Shown here: positions 32,411 to 44,180 of the stretch, piece by piece
Position numbering within the stretch: the first letter of the stretch is position 1
How the letters are laid out: every line of letters starts with the position of its first letter
From: Ichthyophis bannanicus
Lineage: Eukaryota; Chordata; Amphibia; Gymnophiona; Ichthyophiidae
DNA length: 64,000 nucleotides
Direction: 5' to 3'
Assembly (NCBI GenBank): GCA_033557465.1
Contig: JAWIIG010000037.1
Span: forward strand, 3,348,001-3,412,000
Made by a program: the position numbers and the translations under genes
The notes under the pieces: model-generated
Seen by the model: only the letters and a program-made list of their open reading frames with translations
Database searches by the model: none
Told to the model about the DNA's origin: nothing

Positions 32411-32428
32411 TAACAACAGGGTGTTCAG

Positions 32429-32480
32429 AAAGGAAGGGACAAATCTTGATGATGTTGTAGAGGACTAAATGACAGACGAC
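32429..32480 (-). repeat. L2 fragment beyond the RTE
   Basis: The sequence AAAGGAAGGGACAAATCTTG followed by GATGTTGTAGAG continues the L2 cut at 28455; compare 34075-34110. Confidence 0.7.
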
Positions 32481-33785
32481 CATATTGGGCACATTCATGT
32501 TTTCAAAATCATTCCAGAACTTGCAAGTACCTGGGTTTTTTTTCAGACGTTCTTGCTTTGATGTCCCATTTGTGATATGTGCCTCCTCACTAATGCAAAT
32601 AGAAAGATACTTTTTTGTGTCAAGTCAAATATTGCTGGCATAAGGATATATGATCCTTGATTCTTAATTTTTTTTATTTGGAAATCAAATAAATATTTTG
32701 AACTCCAAAACTGCACAGCAATTTATAAGCTTGTGATATATATATACGGATAAGCCTATAAAATGAATTCACAATAGAGGATCACAACGAATTGAAAAAA
32801 ACCACAGAACAAATCACAGTAACAGAAATCCAGCTGATTTGCCAATAGTTACCTGAAAGAAATAAAATTTAATTCCAAAACAATGCTTTTCCTGTGTCCT
32901 CAATGTAAAGATGGGGGGGGGGGGGGGGAGGAGGCGGTATTCAGCAGCAGCAGCAGCTATCGCTTGTAAAGCAACTAGCGTCCGCTGCTGATTTATGGCC
33001 CTGGATATCAGCTAGTGACTTGATACCATCGGAAGCTAGTTATCCTTGTGTTCTGCCTACATGCCACCCCAGACTGCACTATTGCTAGCCAGCTAGCAGT
33101 GGGGTGTTTGGCAGCGACACCCAGGGATATTCAACAACACGTTAGTGCTGCTGAACATCCTGCTAAGTGAACATATCCTGCTAAGTGAAAATCCACTCCT
33201 CCACCCAGCTTTTTATACTCCAAAAATGTTTTTTAACTGAACAGAATCAAAGAAGAGAGTGTTAAGCAAATCACACAGAGGTCCTAAAATCTTCTGAAAA
33301 ATGAGATGACCATTTCGGAAAATAGAAAATATGGGACATTTTGCTAAGTACTTTATAATGCTTTATAATATTTCAGGACTAAATTTGTTTAAAAGATACC
33401 TCAGAGTATTTTAGAGATCCCAGATTCCTCTTCGCTGCCTATGCTGTCTGCCTTTCAAAGGCATTATTCTGTTAAAGCTTCAGGCAGGTTCCAGACCTTC
33501 TAAACCAAATGCTTCAGTTGATTTTCTGCTGATTTACTTCCAGAGGTAACTGGGAAAGCAACTTTTTTCGTAACAATGTTTTTAGAATCAGACCATAATT
33601 GGCTTTTTAAACTATCTTTTCCTTCACAACATAAAAAGTTCTTAGGTTTCCTGACATAGATGAAATCTCGCAGATGTAATTTTCTAGCATTAAAAGATCA
33701 AGTTCTTGCATTTGTTGCTACCTTTACTTTAAGTTAACCTTGTAACTATTGAATTTAGTAATGATTCTAAAGAATATACTTTCAT
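32481..33785. other. Unassigned stretch with a G run
   Basis: No gene recognised. A G run of about 19 bases lies near 32912-32930 and a short TA repeat near 32735. The rest is AT-rich with no clear frame. Confidence 0.5.
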
Positions 33786-33789
33786 CAAC

Positions 33790-34990
33790 TGCTACAGTTT
33801 GAGATAAGAGAGTAAAGGTAGTGAGGAGCTGCAGAGTGAATGCAGAAAAAGTTTGAACTGGATATGGAAATGGAAAGGTAGCTAATGAAGTGACTTAAGA
33901 AGAGGGGTAATATGAGCATGACGAGGCTGGTGGTAGATTAGCCACGCAGCAGAGTGTTGAACAGATTAAAGGGGAAAAAGAGATTATTCAGAGGAAGACC
34001 AGTAAGGAGTAGCTTACAATAGTCTAGACAGGAGGTGACTAAGGAGTGAATAAGTGTCTTAGTGGTGAGGTTCAGAAAGAAATGGGCAAATTTTGTTGAT
34101 GTTGTAGAGAAAGAAACTGCAGGTTTTAGCTATCGGTTGGATGTTTGTGGAGAAGGAGAGAGAGAAGTCAAAGATAACCCCAAGATTGTGAGCTGAGGAG
34201 ACAGGGAGGAGTAGAGAATTATCCACAGAGACTGAGAAAGGAGGAAGGGGAGAGGAGGGTTTAGGGGGAAAAATAAGAAGCTCAGTTTTGATCACGTTCA
34301 ATTTCAAGTGGCGGTGAGATATCCAAGCCGCAATGTCAGAAAGGCAGGCATAGACCTGGCCTGGATTGCCGGAAAGATTTCAGGTGTAGAGAGGTAGATT
34401 TGGAAGTCATTAATGTAAAGATGGTACTGAAAGCCATGGGAAGAGATGAGTGCCCCAAGGGACTGGATATATAGAGAGAAAAGGAGTGGATGGAAGACAG
34501 ATCCTTTGAGTACACCAACAAAGAATGCGATAGCAGTAGAGGAGGATCCACCAGAACAAACACTGAAAGAGCGATGGGAGAGATAATAAGAGAACCAGGA
34601 TAGCACAGAGCCCCTAAAACCAAGTGAGACAAGGTATTGAGGAGAAGGTTGTGGTCAACAGTGTCAAAGGTCCATACGGATGAGGACTGAGTAAAGGCTC
34701 TTGAATTTTGCCAGGAACAGGTCACTGGAGACTTTGGCAAGAGCTGTTTTGGTTGAATGTAAAGGCTGAAAGCCAGACTGTAGAGGATCCAGAAGGGACT
34801 GACAGGAGAGAAAGTCAAGGTAATGGCAGTGAACTGCACGTTCAAGTAGTTTAGAAATGAAGGGAAGGAGGAAGATGGGTTGATACTGAGGACAGGTAGG
34901 GTCTAGTGAGGGTTTCTTAAGGAGAGGAGTGATCACAGCATGCTTGAAGGCTGCAGTGACAGTTGCAGTGGAGAGCGATAGGTTGAGAAT
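33790..34990 (-). pseudogene. L2 LINE RT fragment
   Basis: The minus strand encodes ITPLLKKPSLDP, FISKLLERAV, LDPLQSGFQPLHSTKTALAK and, after frame changes, [17 protein letters not shown] and [12 protein letters not shown], where YIND replaces YADD. Several frameshifts. The same subfamily occurs at 35703, 39168 and 53640. Confidence 0.85.
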
Positions 34991-35294
34991 ATGAGAGATG
35001 GAAGGGACAGAATATGAGAGATGGAAGACACATTCAAAACATTTATGGGACTGTTCCCCTCACACCGCCCCAAAATTCACCTCCAGGCACTGCCTTCTCA
35101 CATGATGGTAGACAATGCAGAGACCAACATGACTTCTGTGGCACATTCCTCCTGCTGGAATTGTGCACATACCATTCCGAGGTCAGTATCCCACTGTCGC
35201 AGTCAGGCAAACAAATGCATTTTGTCTCTGGTAAAATAAGTCACGTTGTTGTTTTGGAGTAATAGGTAATGTACTGCTGAATGCTGTGGTCAAT
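34991..35294. other. Short unassigned segment
   Basis: It contains a 17-bp direct repeat around GAATATGAGAGATGGAAG at the junction with the L2 relic, then sequence with no recognised frame, until CR1 begins near 35295. Confidence 0.4.
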
Positions 35295-37685
35295 GATCAG
35301 TAGGCAGTGTTGAGATTGTATATGTTGTGGGTCATTCTAGCAGCTCCACTGTCAGACTTTTTCAGTGCTTCTTTGGAGACGGGAGTGGTGCCAGAGGACT
35401 GGAGAAAGCCACATGTGGTCCCTTTACATAAAAGTGGATGTAAGGATGACATTGAGAATTGCAGGCCAGTTAGTTTAACCTCTGTGTTTAGTAAATAATT
35501 AGAAAGGCTACTAAAAGAAAGAATAGTAAGGTTTCTGGAGTCCAATGGATTGCAGCATCCAAGGCAGCATGAATTCAATCAATCAATATGATTGATTTCT
35601 TTGAATGGGTGACCAGGGAGTTGGACCAAAGAAGAGCCCTAGATGTGGTGTACTTATATTTCAGTAAAGCCTTTGACACAGTTCCGCTCAGGCGACTTAC
35701 AAACTGCTGCTACTACTACTACTACTAAGCATTTATAAAGCACTACCAGGCGCACGTAGCGCTGTACAATGAAAACACAAAAAGACAGTACCTTCTCAAA
35801 GAGCTTACAATCTAAAAAGATTAAGCAAGCAAAGGAGTAGAAAAAGATAAGAACAAGGGCAAAGAGACAAGAGCAGGAGAGACAGGACAAGGGAAAGAGG
35901 TAAGAACAAGTGTAAGAGGAAGAAAGAAAGGTGAAATAAAAGAGGGGAAGGAAGGAGAACAGCAAAATCAAGAGCCAAAGGCAGAGGCGAAAAGGAGCTT
36001 TTAACTTGAGTTTGAAGAGGTGCAAAGAAGATGCCTGACATATAGACAAAGGAAGTTTATTCCAAGCATAGGGAGCAGCAAGGTGAAAAGAGCGGAATCT
36101 GGAGTTGGCAATAAAGGAGAAGGGCATAGCAAGAAGCAACTGGGAAGAAGAACAGAGTACACAAGGGGGGAAATAGGGAGAAATGAGAGAAGAAAGGTAC
36201 TGAGGAGCCACAGAGTGAATGCACTTATAGCATGGGAAGAGAGGAGTTCAAGACAATGGCGGTAAACCGCATGTTCAAGCAGTTTAGAAATGAAAGGAAG
36301 GAGAGAGATGGGGTAATAATTAGAAGGACAAGAGGAATCAAGTGAGGGTTTCTTAAGGAGAGGCATGACCACAGCATGTTTAAAGTCAGCCGGGACAGTA
36401 GCAGTGGAGAGCGAAAGGTTGAGAATATGAGAAATGGATGGGACAACGGTAGAGGAAACAGAGGAGAGGAGATGGGAGGAGATAGGATCAGAGGAGCAAG
36501 TGGTGAGCTTGGAGGAGGAGAGAAGAAGAGCAGTTTCATGAATAGAAATTGTGGGGAAGGAAGAGATGGTATGATGAGAAGGGGGGAGTGAATAAAAGCA
36601 GGAAAGGGAAATCGGGGATTTAGAGGGAAACTGGAGAGTGATCTTATGGATTTTATCATGGAAGTAAACAAACTGAGCACCCTAGGGATGGACTCTAAAC
36701 TTATTGATTGAGTTAGAAATTGGTTGTGTGGAGGGCAACAAAGGGTACAGGTAAAACGAGCTCATTCTGAGGAGAAGGAGGTCACCAATGGTATGCCTCA
36801 GGGATCTGTCCTTTGTCAGATTCTTTTTAACATCTTTGTTAGTGATATTGTGGAAGGGCTGTTGGGTAAGGATTACTTGTTTGCGAATGATACAAAAATC
36901 TGCAATAGAGTAGACACCTAGGAAGGAGTAGATAACATGAGGAAGGATCTAGCTAAGTTTGAAGAATTGTATAGAATTTGGCAGCTGAAATTTAATGCTA
37001 AAAAATGCCGGGTCATGCATTTGGGCTGTAAAAAGCCAAAGGAGCAGTACAGTGTAGGGAGTGAGGTGCTTCTGTCATGAAAGAAGAGCGGGACTTGAGT
37101 GTAATTGTGTCTGACAGTCAAGGTAGCTAAACAGGTAGGAAAGGCGACTGTGAAAGACAGAAGTCTGCTTGGGTGTATAGGCAGAAGAATGGCCAACAGA
37201 AAAAAGGAGGTGATAATGCCTCTGTATAAGTCTCTGGTGTGACCTCATTTGGAGTACTGTGTGCAGTCCTGGAGATCACACTTTCAAAAGGATGTAAGCA
37301 AGACTTAAGATCTTAATATATACACTTTAGAGGAAAGGCGGAATAGGGGAGATATGATAGGGATGTTTAAATACTTCCATGAAATAAATGCACAGGAGGA
37401 GAGTCTCTTCCGATTGAAAGCAAGCTCTGCTATGAGGGAACATAGGATGAGGGTAAAAGGGAATAGATTCAGGAGTAATATGCAGAAATATTTCTTTACA
37501 GAAGGAGCGGTAGAGTCTCCCAGTGGAAGTGGCAGAGGTGAAGACAGTAGCTGAATTCAAGAAAGCATGGGACAAATGCAGAGGATCTCTATAGGAAAAA
37601 AGGGCACTATTGTAGTTGATGGCAGCGCAGACTAGATAGGCCATGTGGTCTTTTTCTGCCATCATGTTTCTGTGTTTCAGATGTG
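35295..37685 (+). pseudogene. CR1 ORF2 RT, split by an L2 insertion
   Basis: The translation shows APLSDFFSASLETGVVPEDW, then HVVPLHKSGCKDD and PVSLTSVFSK, a degraded KPFDTVP-like segment near 35660 and, after the L2 insertion, NGMPQGSVLCQILFNIFVSD and a LFANDTKIC segment in place of the (F/Y)xDDT box. Thumb sequence and a 3' UTR to about 37685 follow. It is the same family as 54656-63190 and has multiple stops. Confidence 0.85.
35703..36668 (-). mobile_element. L2 LINE copy with TAG-repeat tail inserted in CR1
   Basis: A minus-strand copy whose 3' tail reads as CTGCTACTACTACTACTA on the plus strand at 35704. The CR1 sequence on both sides carries ACAAACTG (35699-35706 and about 36670-36677), a probable target duplication. 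Coding remnants include FHLAAPYAWNKLPLSI (L2 C-terminus) and KKPSLDSSCPSNYYPISLLP (RT). Confidence 0.8.
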
Positions 37686-37689
37686 CCTG

Positions 37690-38985
37690 ATACTGACCTG
37701 CCTGTATGTGCATACTGTGCATGGAGCAAAGAGACCCCCAGATTATACTCTGTGACTGCAGTTTAGGACAAGAGCAAAGTGCATGCAGCTACATTACAGA
37801 ATCTTTCCAGTCTCACCAACTAAGTGACTGATTTGGACATTCACATAGGCCAGCCCTCCACTTGAGTCCCTATAGGCTGAAGCTGCACCAAGGGGTTGAC
37901 AGTATTGCCACATATATAGCTATTATGGTAGTTGGCATTAATCAGGTCTCTCACCTGTGCAGACAGGTGTGTCCTGAGGCCTGGAGGCTCAGTCAGAAGT
38001 GTGGATTACTGCACACACACAGGTGCTGGAGCTCTCCCTAGTGAGACCATGTCCCCCCAGCTCACTTCAGTCAAACCAACATTGGAGCTGTACAGCAGTG
38101 TCATGTGGGAAAAATGTAGAGGTATGTTGTGGGGATGGGCCTTGATGATAGTGTCAGTGGGAATGCATTTGAGTGTCACAGCTTCGAGGACATGTATACA
38201 GGCACAGATGGTCAGCCAGTGACTCCCGCAGGTTGCAACTACTTACTGAAAAGGTTTCTGCCCGTAAATGTGTCTCACACAGTCAGGCCAATGCAGAAAA
38301 CCAGCGCTAGACGCGTGCTGAGTTGACTTTTTATGATTTTAGTAGCACCCTGACAACACACAACTTTTAACTCACAATGCAGCAAAGATAAGGTATGCAA
38401 ATGAAGGACGCAGTAACTGTGCGCATGCAAATGAGCCACCCTTTAAACTGGGTGCAAAATAGCAGCGTTAAACTGGGAGAGCAAGCCAAACACATGTGCA
38501 CAAGAAGTTGGTGCTGGTTTGGCATGCTCTCCCAGAGAAATGGGAAATTGCATATCAGCCCCAACAGTATTTTGATGGCAATGGGACGATCGCTGCATCG
38601 GGAAAAGCCCCTGATGCCATCAAAATACTTTCGGGGGCCAGTGCCCCGACAAAAAGTGACTACCTGGTGGTCTAGTGGTTCCTGAACCCCCCACCCCAAA
38701 TTAAAATAAAATAACCAGGTGGTCTAGCGACCCCTAAATCCCCCATTCGGTATCTTAAAATAAGCGGGAGCGCTGCCTACACATTCCTGCTCTGGGTACA
38801 CCATCTTGAAAATGATGATGCCTGGCTCCACATGGTGAGGTCAAACTGCCACATAAGGAAGACTATGCCTCACATGTCAGTCTAATCCTGCTCGGTGCAT
38901 CCCAGGATGCACCGCGTGAGCCCAGGTACTGCCATTTTTCAAGATGATGTACTCATAACATGAGCGTGCAGGCAGCGCACCCACT
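37690..38985. other. Unassigned stretch
   Basis: I see no recognisable coding sequence. CA/TG-rich words recall the non-coding parts of the Harbinger-like region at 14-20 kb. An inverted pair of segments near 38560 and 38615 (ATTTTGATGGCA and TGCCATCAAAATACTTTC) could form a short hairpin. Confidence 0.4.
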
Positions 38986-38989
38986 TATT

Positions 38990-39884
38990 TTAAGGTACTG
39001 GGTGGAGGATATAGGGGCTTAGGGGGAAGATAATATGTTCGGTTTTGGCCATGTTCAATTTCAAATGGTGGTGAGATACCCAGGCAGCAATGTCAGATAG
39101 GCAGGCAGAGATACTGTATTCCTGGAGAGATTTCAGGTATAGAAAGGTAGCTCTGAGAGTCATCAGCTTACTACTACTACTACTATTACTGAGCATTTGA
39201 ATAGCACTGCAAGACGTGTGCAGCGCTGCACAGACATGTAAAAGACAGTCCCTGCTCATCAGAGCTTACAATCTAGTCAAGACAGACAACATAGTAGGTG
39301 TAGACAGGGATACATCTAGGGAGGGTGGTAAGGAAACACAAGGAGATCAGGTGAGTCAAGATCCAAAAGAGGCAGTGAAGAGGTAAGTTTTCAGTCTGGA
39401 TTTGAAAAGGGTCAGAGAAGGCATTTGACATACAGATTCAGGTAGTTTGTTCCAGGCATAAGGTGCAGCAAGGTGAAAGAAATGAAGTCTGGAATTAGCA
39501 ATAGAACAGAAGGGCACAGATAGAAGCCATTTACCAGAAGAGCGGAGATCCTGAGGAGGGGTGTAGGGAGAGATAAGAGAGGAAAGGTAGTGAGGACCTG
39601 CAGAGTGAATGCACTTATAGGTCAGCAGGAGACGTTTGAACTGGATGCAGAAATGGATAGGGAGCCAATGAAGTGACTTGAGAAACGGGATAATATGATC
39701 ATGACAAGGCTGGCGGAAGATTAGCCATGCAGTAGAGTATTGAACAGATTGAAGGGCAGAGAGATGATTCAGTGGGAGACCAGCAAGGAGTAGGTTACAA
39801 TAGTCAAACTGGGAGGTGATTAAGGAGTGGATAAGTGTCTTAGTAGTGTGTTCAGAAAGGAATCGGCAGATTTTGTTACTAATT
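38990..39884 (-). pseudogene. L2 LINE 3' fragments with CTA-repeat tail
   Basis: 38990-39165 is an internal L2 piece (HHLKLNMAKTEHIIF on the minus strand). At 39168 a new copy begins with its CTACTACTA tail, followed by 3' UTR and C-terminal remnants up to TTTTGTT at 39877. It is then interrupted by a SINE and DIRS and continues at 45702. Confidence 0.75.
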
Positions 39885-39996
39885 TATTTATTTATTTACA
39901 TTCTCTTATATACCGCGCTATTCTGCATCAGTGCAGTTTACATTGAACAAACTGAAATTACATTGAACAGGGCATTATAAGTTGGAGATAACTATT
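39885..39996 (-). repeat. SINE fragment, reverse orientation
   Basis: TTTATTTATTTA, then ATACCGCGCTATTCTGCATC and CATTGAACAGGGCATTATAA match the 3' part of the SINE at 28707. It is cut at about 39996 by the DIRS terminus. Confidence 0.8.
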
Positions 39997-40171
39997 ATCT
40001 CCAGGAACAAGCAGGAATGAGTCTTCACAAATGGGTATCGTCGGTACCGACGGAGCCTGCGCGGGAACGCTCCCCAGCGTCCAAAAGGAAAGCTTTTGGG
40101 AGCATCCCACAGTGCCTGCGCGCTGCCTTCCCGCCTTTTCCAACCGTCTCTCTCCAGTTCTTCTTTTCCAC
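39997..40171 (+). repeat. DIRS left inverted terminal repeat
   Basis: From ATCTCCAGGAACAAGCAGG to about CCAACCGTCTC, this is the inverted counterpart of 45520-45690, with scattered mismatches (for example CGTCGG versus CGTCAG). Confidence 0.88.
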
Positions 40172-40357
40172 GGAGCCAGCAGGTCGTGTTTCCTGTCACC
40201 GCTGAAGAATTTCTTATTTTCTTATTCTTATTTTCTTTAGTCGCGTGTCTGCCTTCTCGAGGACCGGTACCACCGGTCTTTTTTCTTTCTTTCCAAAAAC
40301 GTTCTTCTGCTTCAGTGCATTTTCTTCTGTGGCCCTAGGCCTACAGTGTTTTTACTC

Positions 40358-42223
40358 ATGGAAAAGCCCGCCTCCGGGTTTAAAAAGTGCATGAAGTGCA
40401 GTGGCACTATTTCTGTCACAGACACCCATGACTGGTGTCTAAAATGTTTAGGTCCTGATCATTCCATCGCGGATTGTGAGTCCTGCTCCATGAAGTCTAA
40501 AAGAGGGTTACAGAATCGAGCAGCCAAGCTCAGTACCCTGTTTCCCTCCGATGCAGCTTCTGTGGCATCAACGTCTTCCAGGGCTTCTTCTTCATCCCAT
40601 AGATCTCAGGTAACAAAACTTAAGTCCGGTCGGTCCTCAAAGGGTACATCTCCCTCTAAGTATCGAGATGTACCCGAACTTATTATTGAGGAATCCACAC
40701 CGGCAAAATTACCCCGGCGGGAGGCTGCGGCTTCCAAAGCATTATCTATGGGGTCACAGGTTGACATCGATGGCACGGCCTCGACCGATCACCTGTTACA
40801 ATGTTCTGGGGTACCGGCGGTTCCCGGTACCGACATCCAGACATTGGTGGCGTCGATGGATCAGAATATTCTGACCATGCAGCGTGCCATTACGGCCTTC
40901 ATACAAGCTGCGACGCCCTCGGTACAACAACAACCTCTGTTGTCGATACCGATTCCGGTTCCGGATTCAGCTCCGGTTCCGATACCAGTACCGCTTGCAT
41001 CGGCATCAGCATCAAAAGCAGCGATACGGTATCCAGTGATGCCTGTTAGTACCGATTCGGTACCAATGACTCCCGATGTTGATACCCCTCGGTACTCATA
41101 TCGGGCTCTGCGAGAGCATCCAGAAAGTCGATACTTCGATTCCTCTGAAGAATCTGATGCATCAGAGGTTTCCATCGAAGCATCGGAGATCTGTCCTCAG
41201 GAACCCTCTTCTCCAAAAAGGAGAATGTCTCCTCCTGAGGACTTGTCTTTCCAGGACTTCATCAGGGAGGTGGCCAGAAGCCTGTCCATTGCAGTAGCCT
41301 CTGAAACTGAGCCCAGAGCCAAAAAATTGGATATTCTTCAATATCCTAAGGCTCCTAAAGAGGCAGCCATTTTACCAATACATGAGATTCTTTATGACCA
41401 CATGTTAGGTATATGGGAAACTCCTCTTACCACCTCTCCTTTTTCTCATAGGTTGGACACTATGTATCGTGTTCCTCCTTGTCCTGGATTTCATAAGACT
41501 CAGCTTCCTCACCACTCTATTGTGGTAGAGTCTGCTATGAAAAAAATCAAGAGTACAAAAAGACACTCCTCTGCTCCTCCAAGAAGAGGATGCAGAACCT
41601 TAGATGCCTTTGGCAGGAAAATCTTCCAGGCCAGTATGCTTGTAGCCAGAATCAACTCCTATAGTCTCTATATGGGGATGTTTCTAAAAGAGGTTACAGA
41701 TCATCTACACACCTTATCTCCTTTGATGTCAGAAGATAAGAGAGAAGAATATATTACCTGGCTTAAACATGCACAGGATGTATCCAAGTTTTCCAACCGT
41801 GCAGCCTTTGACTCCTTTGAGGGTGCCAGTAGAGCTTCGGCTATTGCCATAGGCGCACGCAGAGTAGCTTGGTTACAAGCCTCTGATTTGGAATCCTGGG
41901 TACAGGATGGTCTGGGCAACCTTTCCTGTACAGGGGAAAACCTGTTTGGCAAAGATTGGCAAGCAAAAGCCACCCAGATGGATGCTGAAAATTCTGCTTT
42001 AGATAGACTCTCAAAGTCTACTACTACTCCTTTCAAAAAGAGGTTATTCAAGAAAGGATCTTTCCCCAAAAAAGGGAAATTTTCTTCTGGTTATGGTCAG
42101 GCCTCTTCTCAGGGTCGTTTTGCTACAAAGAGGCAGCAACAACCAAAACAGGCCAAGCCTCAGGCTGCGAGGACTGCGAGGACTGCTACGGCCCAACAGC
42201 CTCAGCCTCCTCAGGGCCTTTGA
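40358..42223 (+). CDS. DIRS gag-like protein
   Basis: A 621-residue frame from ATG 40358 (an upstream GTG at 40346 is in frame but less likely). The N-terminus has a cysteine-rich module, CMKC...CLKCLGPDH...DCESC, probably zinc-binding. A long Ser/Pro/acidic middle part follows, then a conserved DIRS-type region near residues 300-560 and a basic Gln/Ala/Pro-rich tail. It would be the particle or nucleic-acid-binding protein of the element. It is intact, and the RT frame follows with overlap in another frame. Assignment rests on position and the cysteine pattern. Confidence 0.75.
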   Translation: MEKPASGFKKCMKCSGTISVTDTHDWCLKCLGPDHSIADCESCSMKSKRGLQNRAAKLSTLFPSDAASVASTSSRASSSSHRSQVTKLKSGRSSKGTSPSKYRDVPELIIEESTPAKLPRREAAASKALSMGSQVDIDGTASTDHLLQCSGVPAVPGTDIQTLVASMDQNILTMQRAITAFIQAATPSVQQQPLLSIPIPVPDSAPVPIPVPLASASASKAAIRYPVMPVSTDSVPMTPDVDTPRYSYRALREHPESRYFDSSEESDASEVSIEASEICPQEPSSPKRRMSPPEDLSFQDFIREVARSLSIAVASETEPRAKKLDILQYPKAPKEAAILPIHEILYDHMLGIWETPLTTSPFSHRLDTMYRVPPCPGFHKTQLPHHSIVVESAMKKIKSTKRHSSAPPRRGCRTLDAFGRKIFQASMLVARINSYSLYMGMFLKEVTDHLHTLSPLMSEDKREEYITWLKHAQDVSKFSNRAAFDSFEGASRASAIAIGARRVAWLQASDLESWVQDGLGNLSCTGENLFGKDWQAKATQMDAENSALDRLSKSTTTPFKKRLFKKGSFPKKGKFSSGYGQASSQGRFATKRQQQPKQAKPQAARTARTATAQQPQPPQGL

Positions 42224-44180
42224 CTTTCCACTAGAGAACTTAGCATTTCTGGCTCTAGAACATCCAGAGCCTCTCACCATCCCAGGAAGGTTAGCTCACT
42301 TTGCTCCCAGATGGGAACAAATCACAGCAGAGCACTGGACCCTCTCCATTATAAGGGAGGGATACAATTTACATTTCTTAAACCTTCCTCCTCACACCAT
42401 GGTGAAACAGTTCAGCTCTCCAACTTCTCTTCCCGACCTTCTAGGTCAAGAGATTGCTACCCTTCTTGCCCAAGGGGCAATAGAAGAAGTACCCCTTCTT
42501 CAACAGGGCTCAGGGTTCTACTCCCCCTATTTTCTCATCCCAAAGAAAACAGGGGGCTACAGACCCATCCTAGATCTCAGAAAGTTGAACAAGTTTCTAT
42601 GCAAGGAGAAATTCAAGATGATTTTATTTATTTTTATTTATTTATTTAAATAAATTTTCTCTTGGAACTCTCCTTCCATACCTCCAGAGTCAGGACTGGC
42701 TTTGTTCTCTAGACCTCAAGGATGCATACACCCATGTCCTCATCCATCCAACACACAGAAGGTTCCTTTGGTTCCTTTACCAAGGAAAGCACTACCAATA
42801 CAGAGTGCTTCCTTTCGGTCTGGCCTCTGCTCCAAGAGTGTTCACAAAATGCATGGCAGTGGTAGCTGCATTTTTACGCACTCTAGGGATATTCGTATTC
42901 CCATATCTGGACGACTGGCTCATCTGAGCTCTATCCCAGTCAGAGGCCCAGACTTCCCTGGCCTGCACAAGGCGTGTTCTTCAGTATCTGGGACTGGTAA
43001 TCAACATTCCAAAATCCCATCTCACCCCTACTCAGTCTCTAGAGTTCATAGGGGCCTTACTGGATACCACAACTGCAAGGGCCTATTTTCCCCAGGCCCG
43101 TTGCCTATGCTTGGTGCAGTTAGCCTCCCAGATTCAGCTAAAATCCCATTTAACTGCTCGAGAGATGTTACAACTCTTAGGCCACATGGCATCCACGGTG
43201 CATGTGGTTCCTTACGCTCACCTTCACATGAGGGCAGCTCAGTGGACCCTATCCACCCAATGGACCCAGGCATCAGGTTGCCTGTCAGACAAAATAGCAA
43301 CCTCCAGTCGCCTCTTTTGGTCCCTCCACTGGTGGAAATCCACTCAAAATCTGTTGTTGGGGTCCCCCTTTCAACAAGTGCTACCCCAAGTAATCCTTAC
43401 AACAGATGCCTCTCCAAAGGGTTGGGGAGCTCACCTTCAAGATCTCTCCACTCAGGGCATCTGGTCTCCACAGGAGACATCTCTCCATATCAACCTCTTA
43501 GAGCTCAGAGCAATATTCTTAGCTCTCAGAGTATTTCACACCCTGCTCAGCTACAAGACAGTCCTCATCCATATGGACAATCAGGTAGCCATGTTCTATG
43601 TGAACAAGCAGGGGGGGACGGGCTCTCTGTCGCTTTGCAACGAAGCTCTGAGATTGTGGGCCTTCGCCAGAGAGCATCAAATCCATCTCATGGCAGTGTA
43701 TCTTCCAGGGGTTCAAAACTCTTGGGCAGACAGACTCAGTCGAGTTCTGCTTCCACACGAATGGTCCCTCCATGGGGACCATATAGGCAGGATTTTCCGG
43801 ATTTGGGGTACCCCAGACATAGACCTATTTGCAAGTCCGTGGAATGCCAAACTTCCCCGGTTTTGTTCCAGGATTCCGTATCAGGGAGTTCAGTCCAGGG
43901 ATGCCTTCCTCCTTCACTGGGGCAAGACTTCCTCTATGCCTTTCCACCTATTCCCCTCATCCCCAAGACTCTGTTCAAGCTTCAGAGAGACAAGGGGTCT
44001 ATGATCCTCATAGCACCACATTGGCCACGCCAAGTGTGGTACCCTCTACTTCTGCATCTCTCTCAAGCTCCCTCCCTGGACCTGGGGTCTGCTCCAGATC
44101 TCCTCTCCCAAGAGGAGGGAACCCTGTGGCATCCAAATCCTCAGTCTCTTCATCTCAAAGCCTGGTTGCTGAAGGCCTAG
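42093..44180 (+). pseudogene. DIRS reverse transcriptase and RNase H
   Basis: The frame from about 42220 carries EPLTIPGRLAHFAPRW, then GFYSPYFLIPKKTGGYRPIL (RT). A TTTA-rich insertion at about 42622-42658 brings a stop. RT continues in another frame with DWLCSLDLKDAYTHV, VLPFGLASAPRVF and PYLDDWLI, the active-site box, immediately followed by a TGA at 42926-42928. RNase H motifs are LTTDASPKGWGA (43400), LLELRAIFLAL, HMDNQVAMFYV and SWADRLSR. After a frameshift near 43930 the conserved DIRS C-terminal segment LIAPHWPRQVWYPLLLHL runs to about 44070. Three or so lesions separate it from an intact frame. Confidence 0.88.
42622..42658. repeat. TTTA-rich tail-only insertion
   Basis: A TTTATTTATTT-type stretch interrupts DIRS RT codons between KEKFKM and the next conserved residues. 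It equals the antisense of SINE and L2 tails in this window and looks like an insertion reduced to the tail. Confidence 0.6.

Larger units (their letters stand above)
28456..32420 (+). mobile_element. RTE (BovB-like) LINE, nearly full length
   Basis: The element is flanked by a perfect 8-bp duplication GTGTTCAG (28448-28455 and 32421-32428) of L2 sequence. It comprises a 5' region with two tandem-like monomers, an ORF with endonuclease and RT, and a short 3' end CACTTAACAACAG. A SINE (28707-29008) and a hAT MITE (31954-32147) sit inside it. Confidence 0.88.

Noticed and set aside
35654..36680. Hydrophobic minus-strand frames that could suggest membrane proteins.
   Set aside because: They are shifted-frame translations of an L2 relic whose true frame shows RT and C-terminal motifs.
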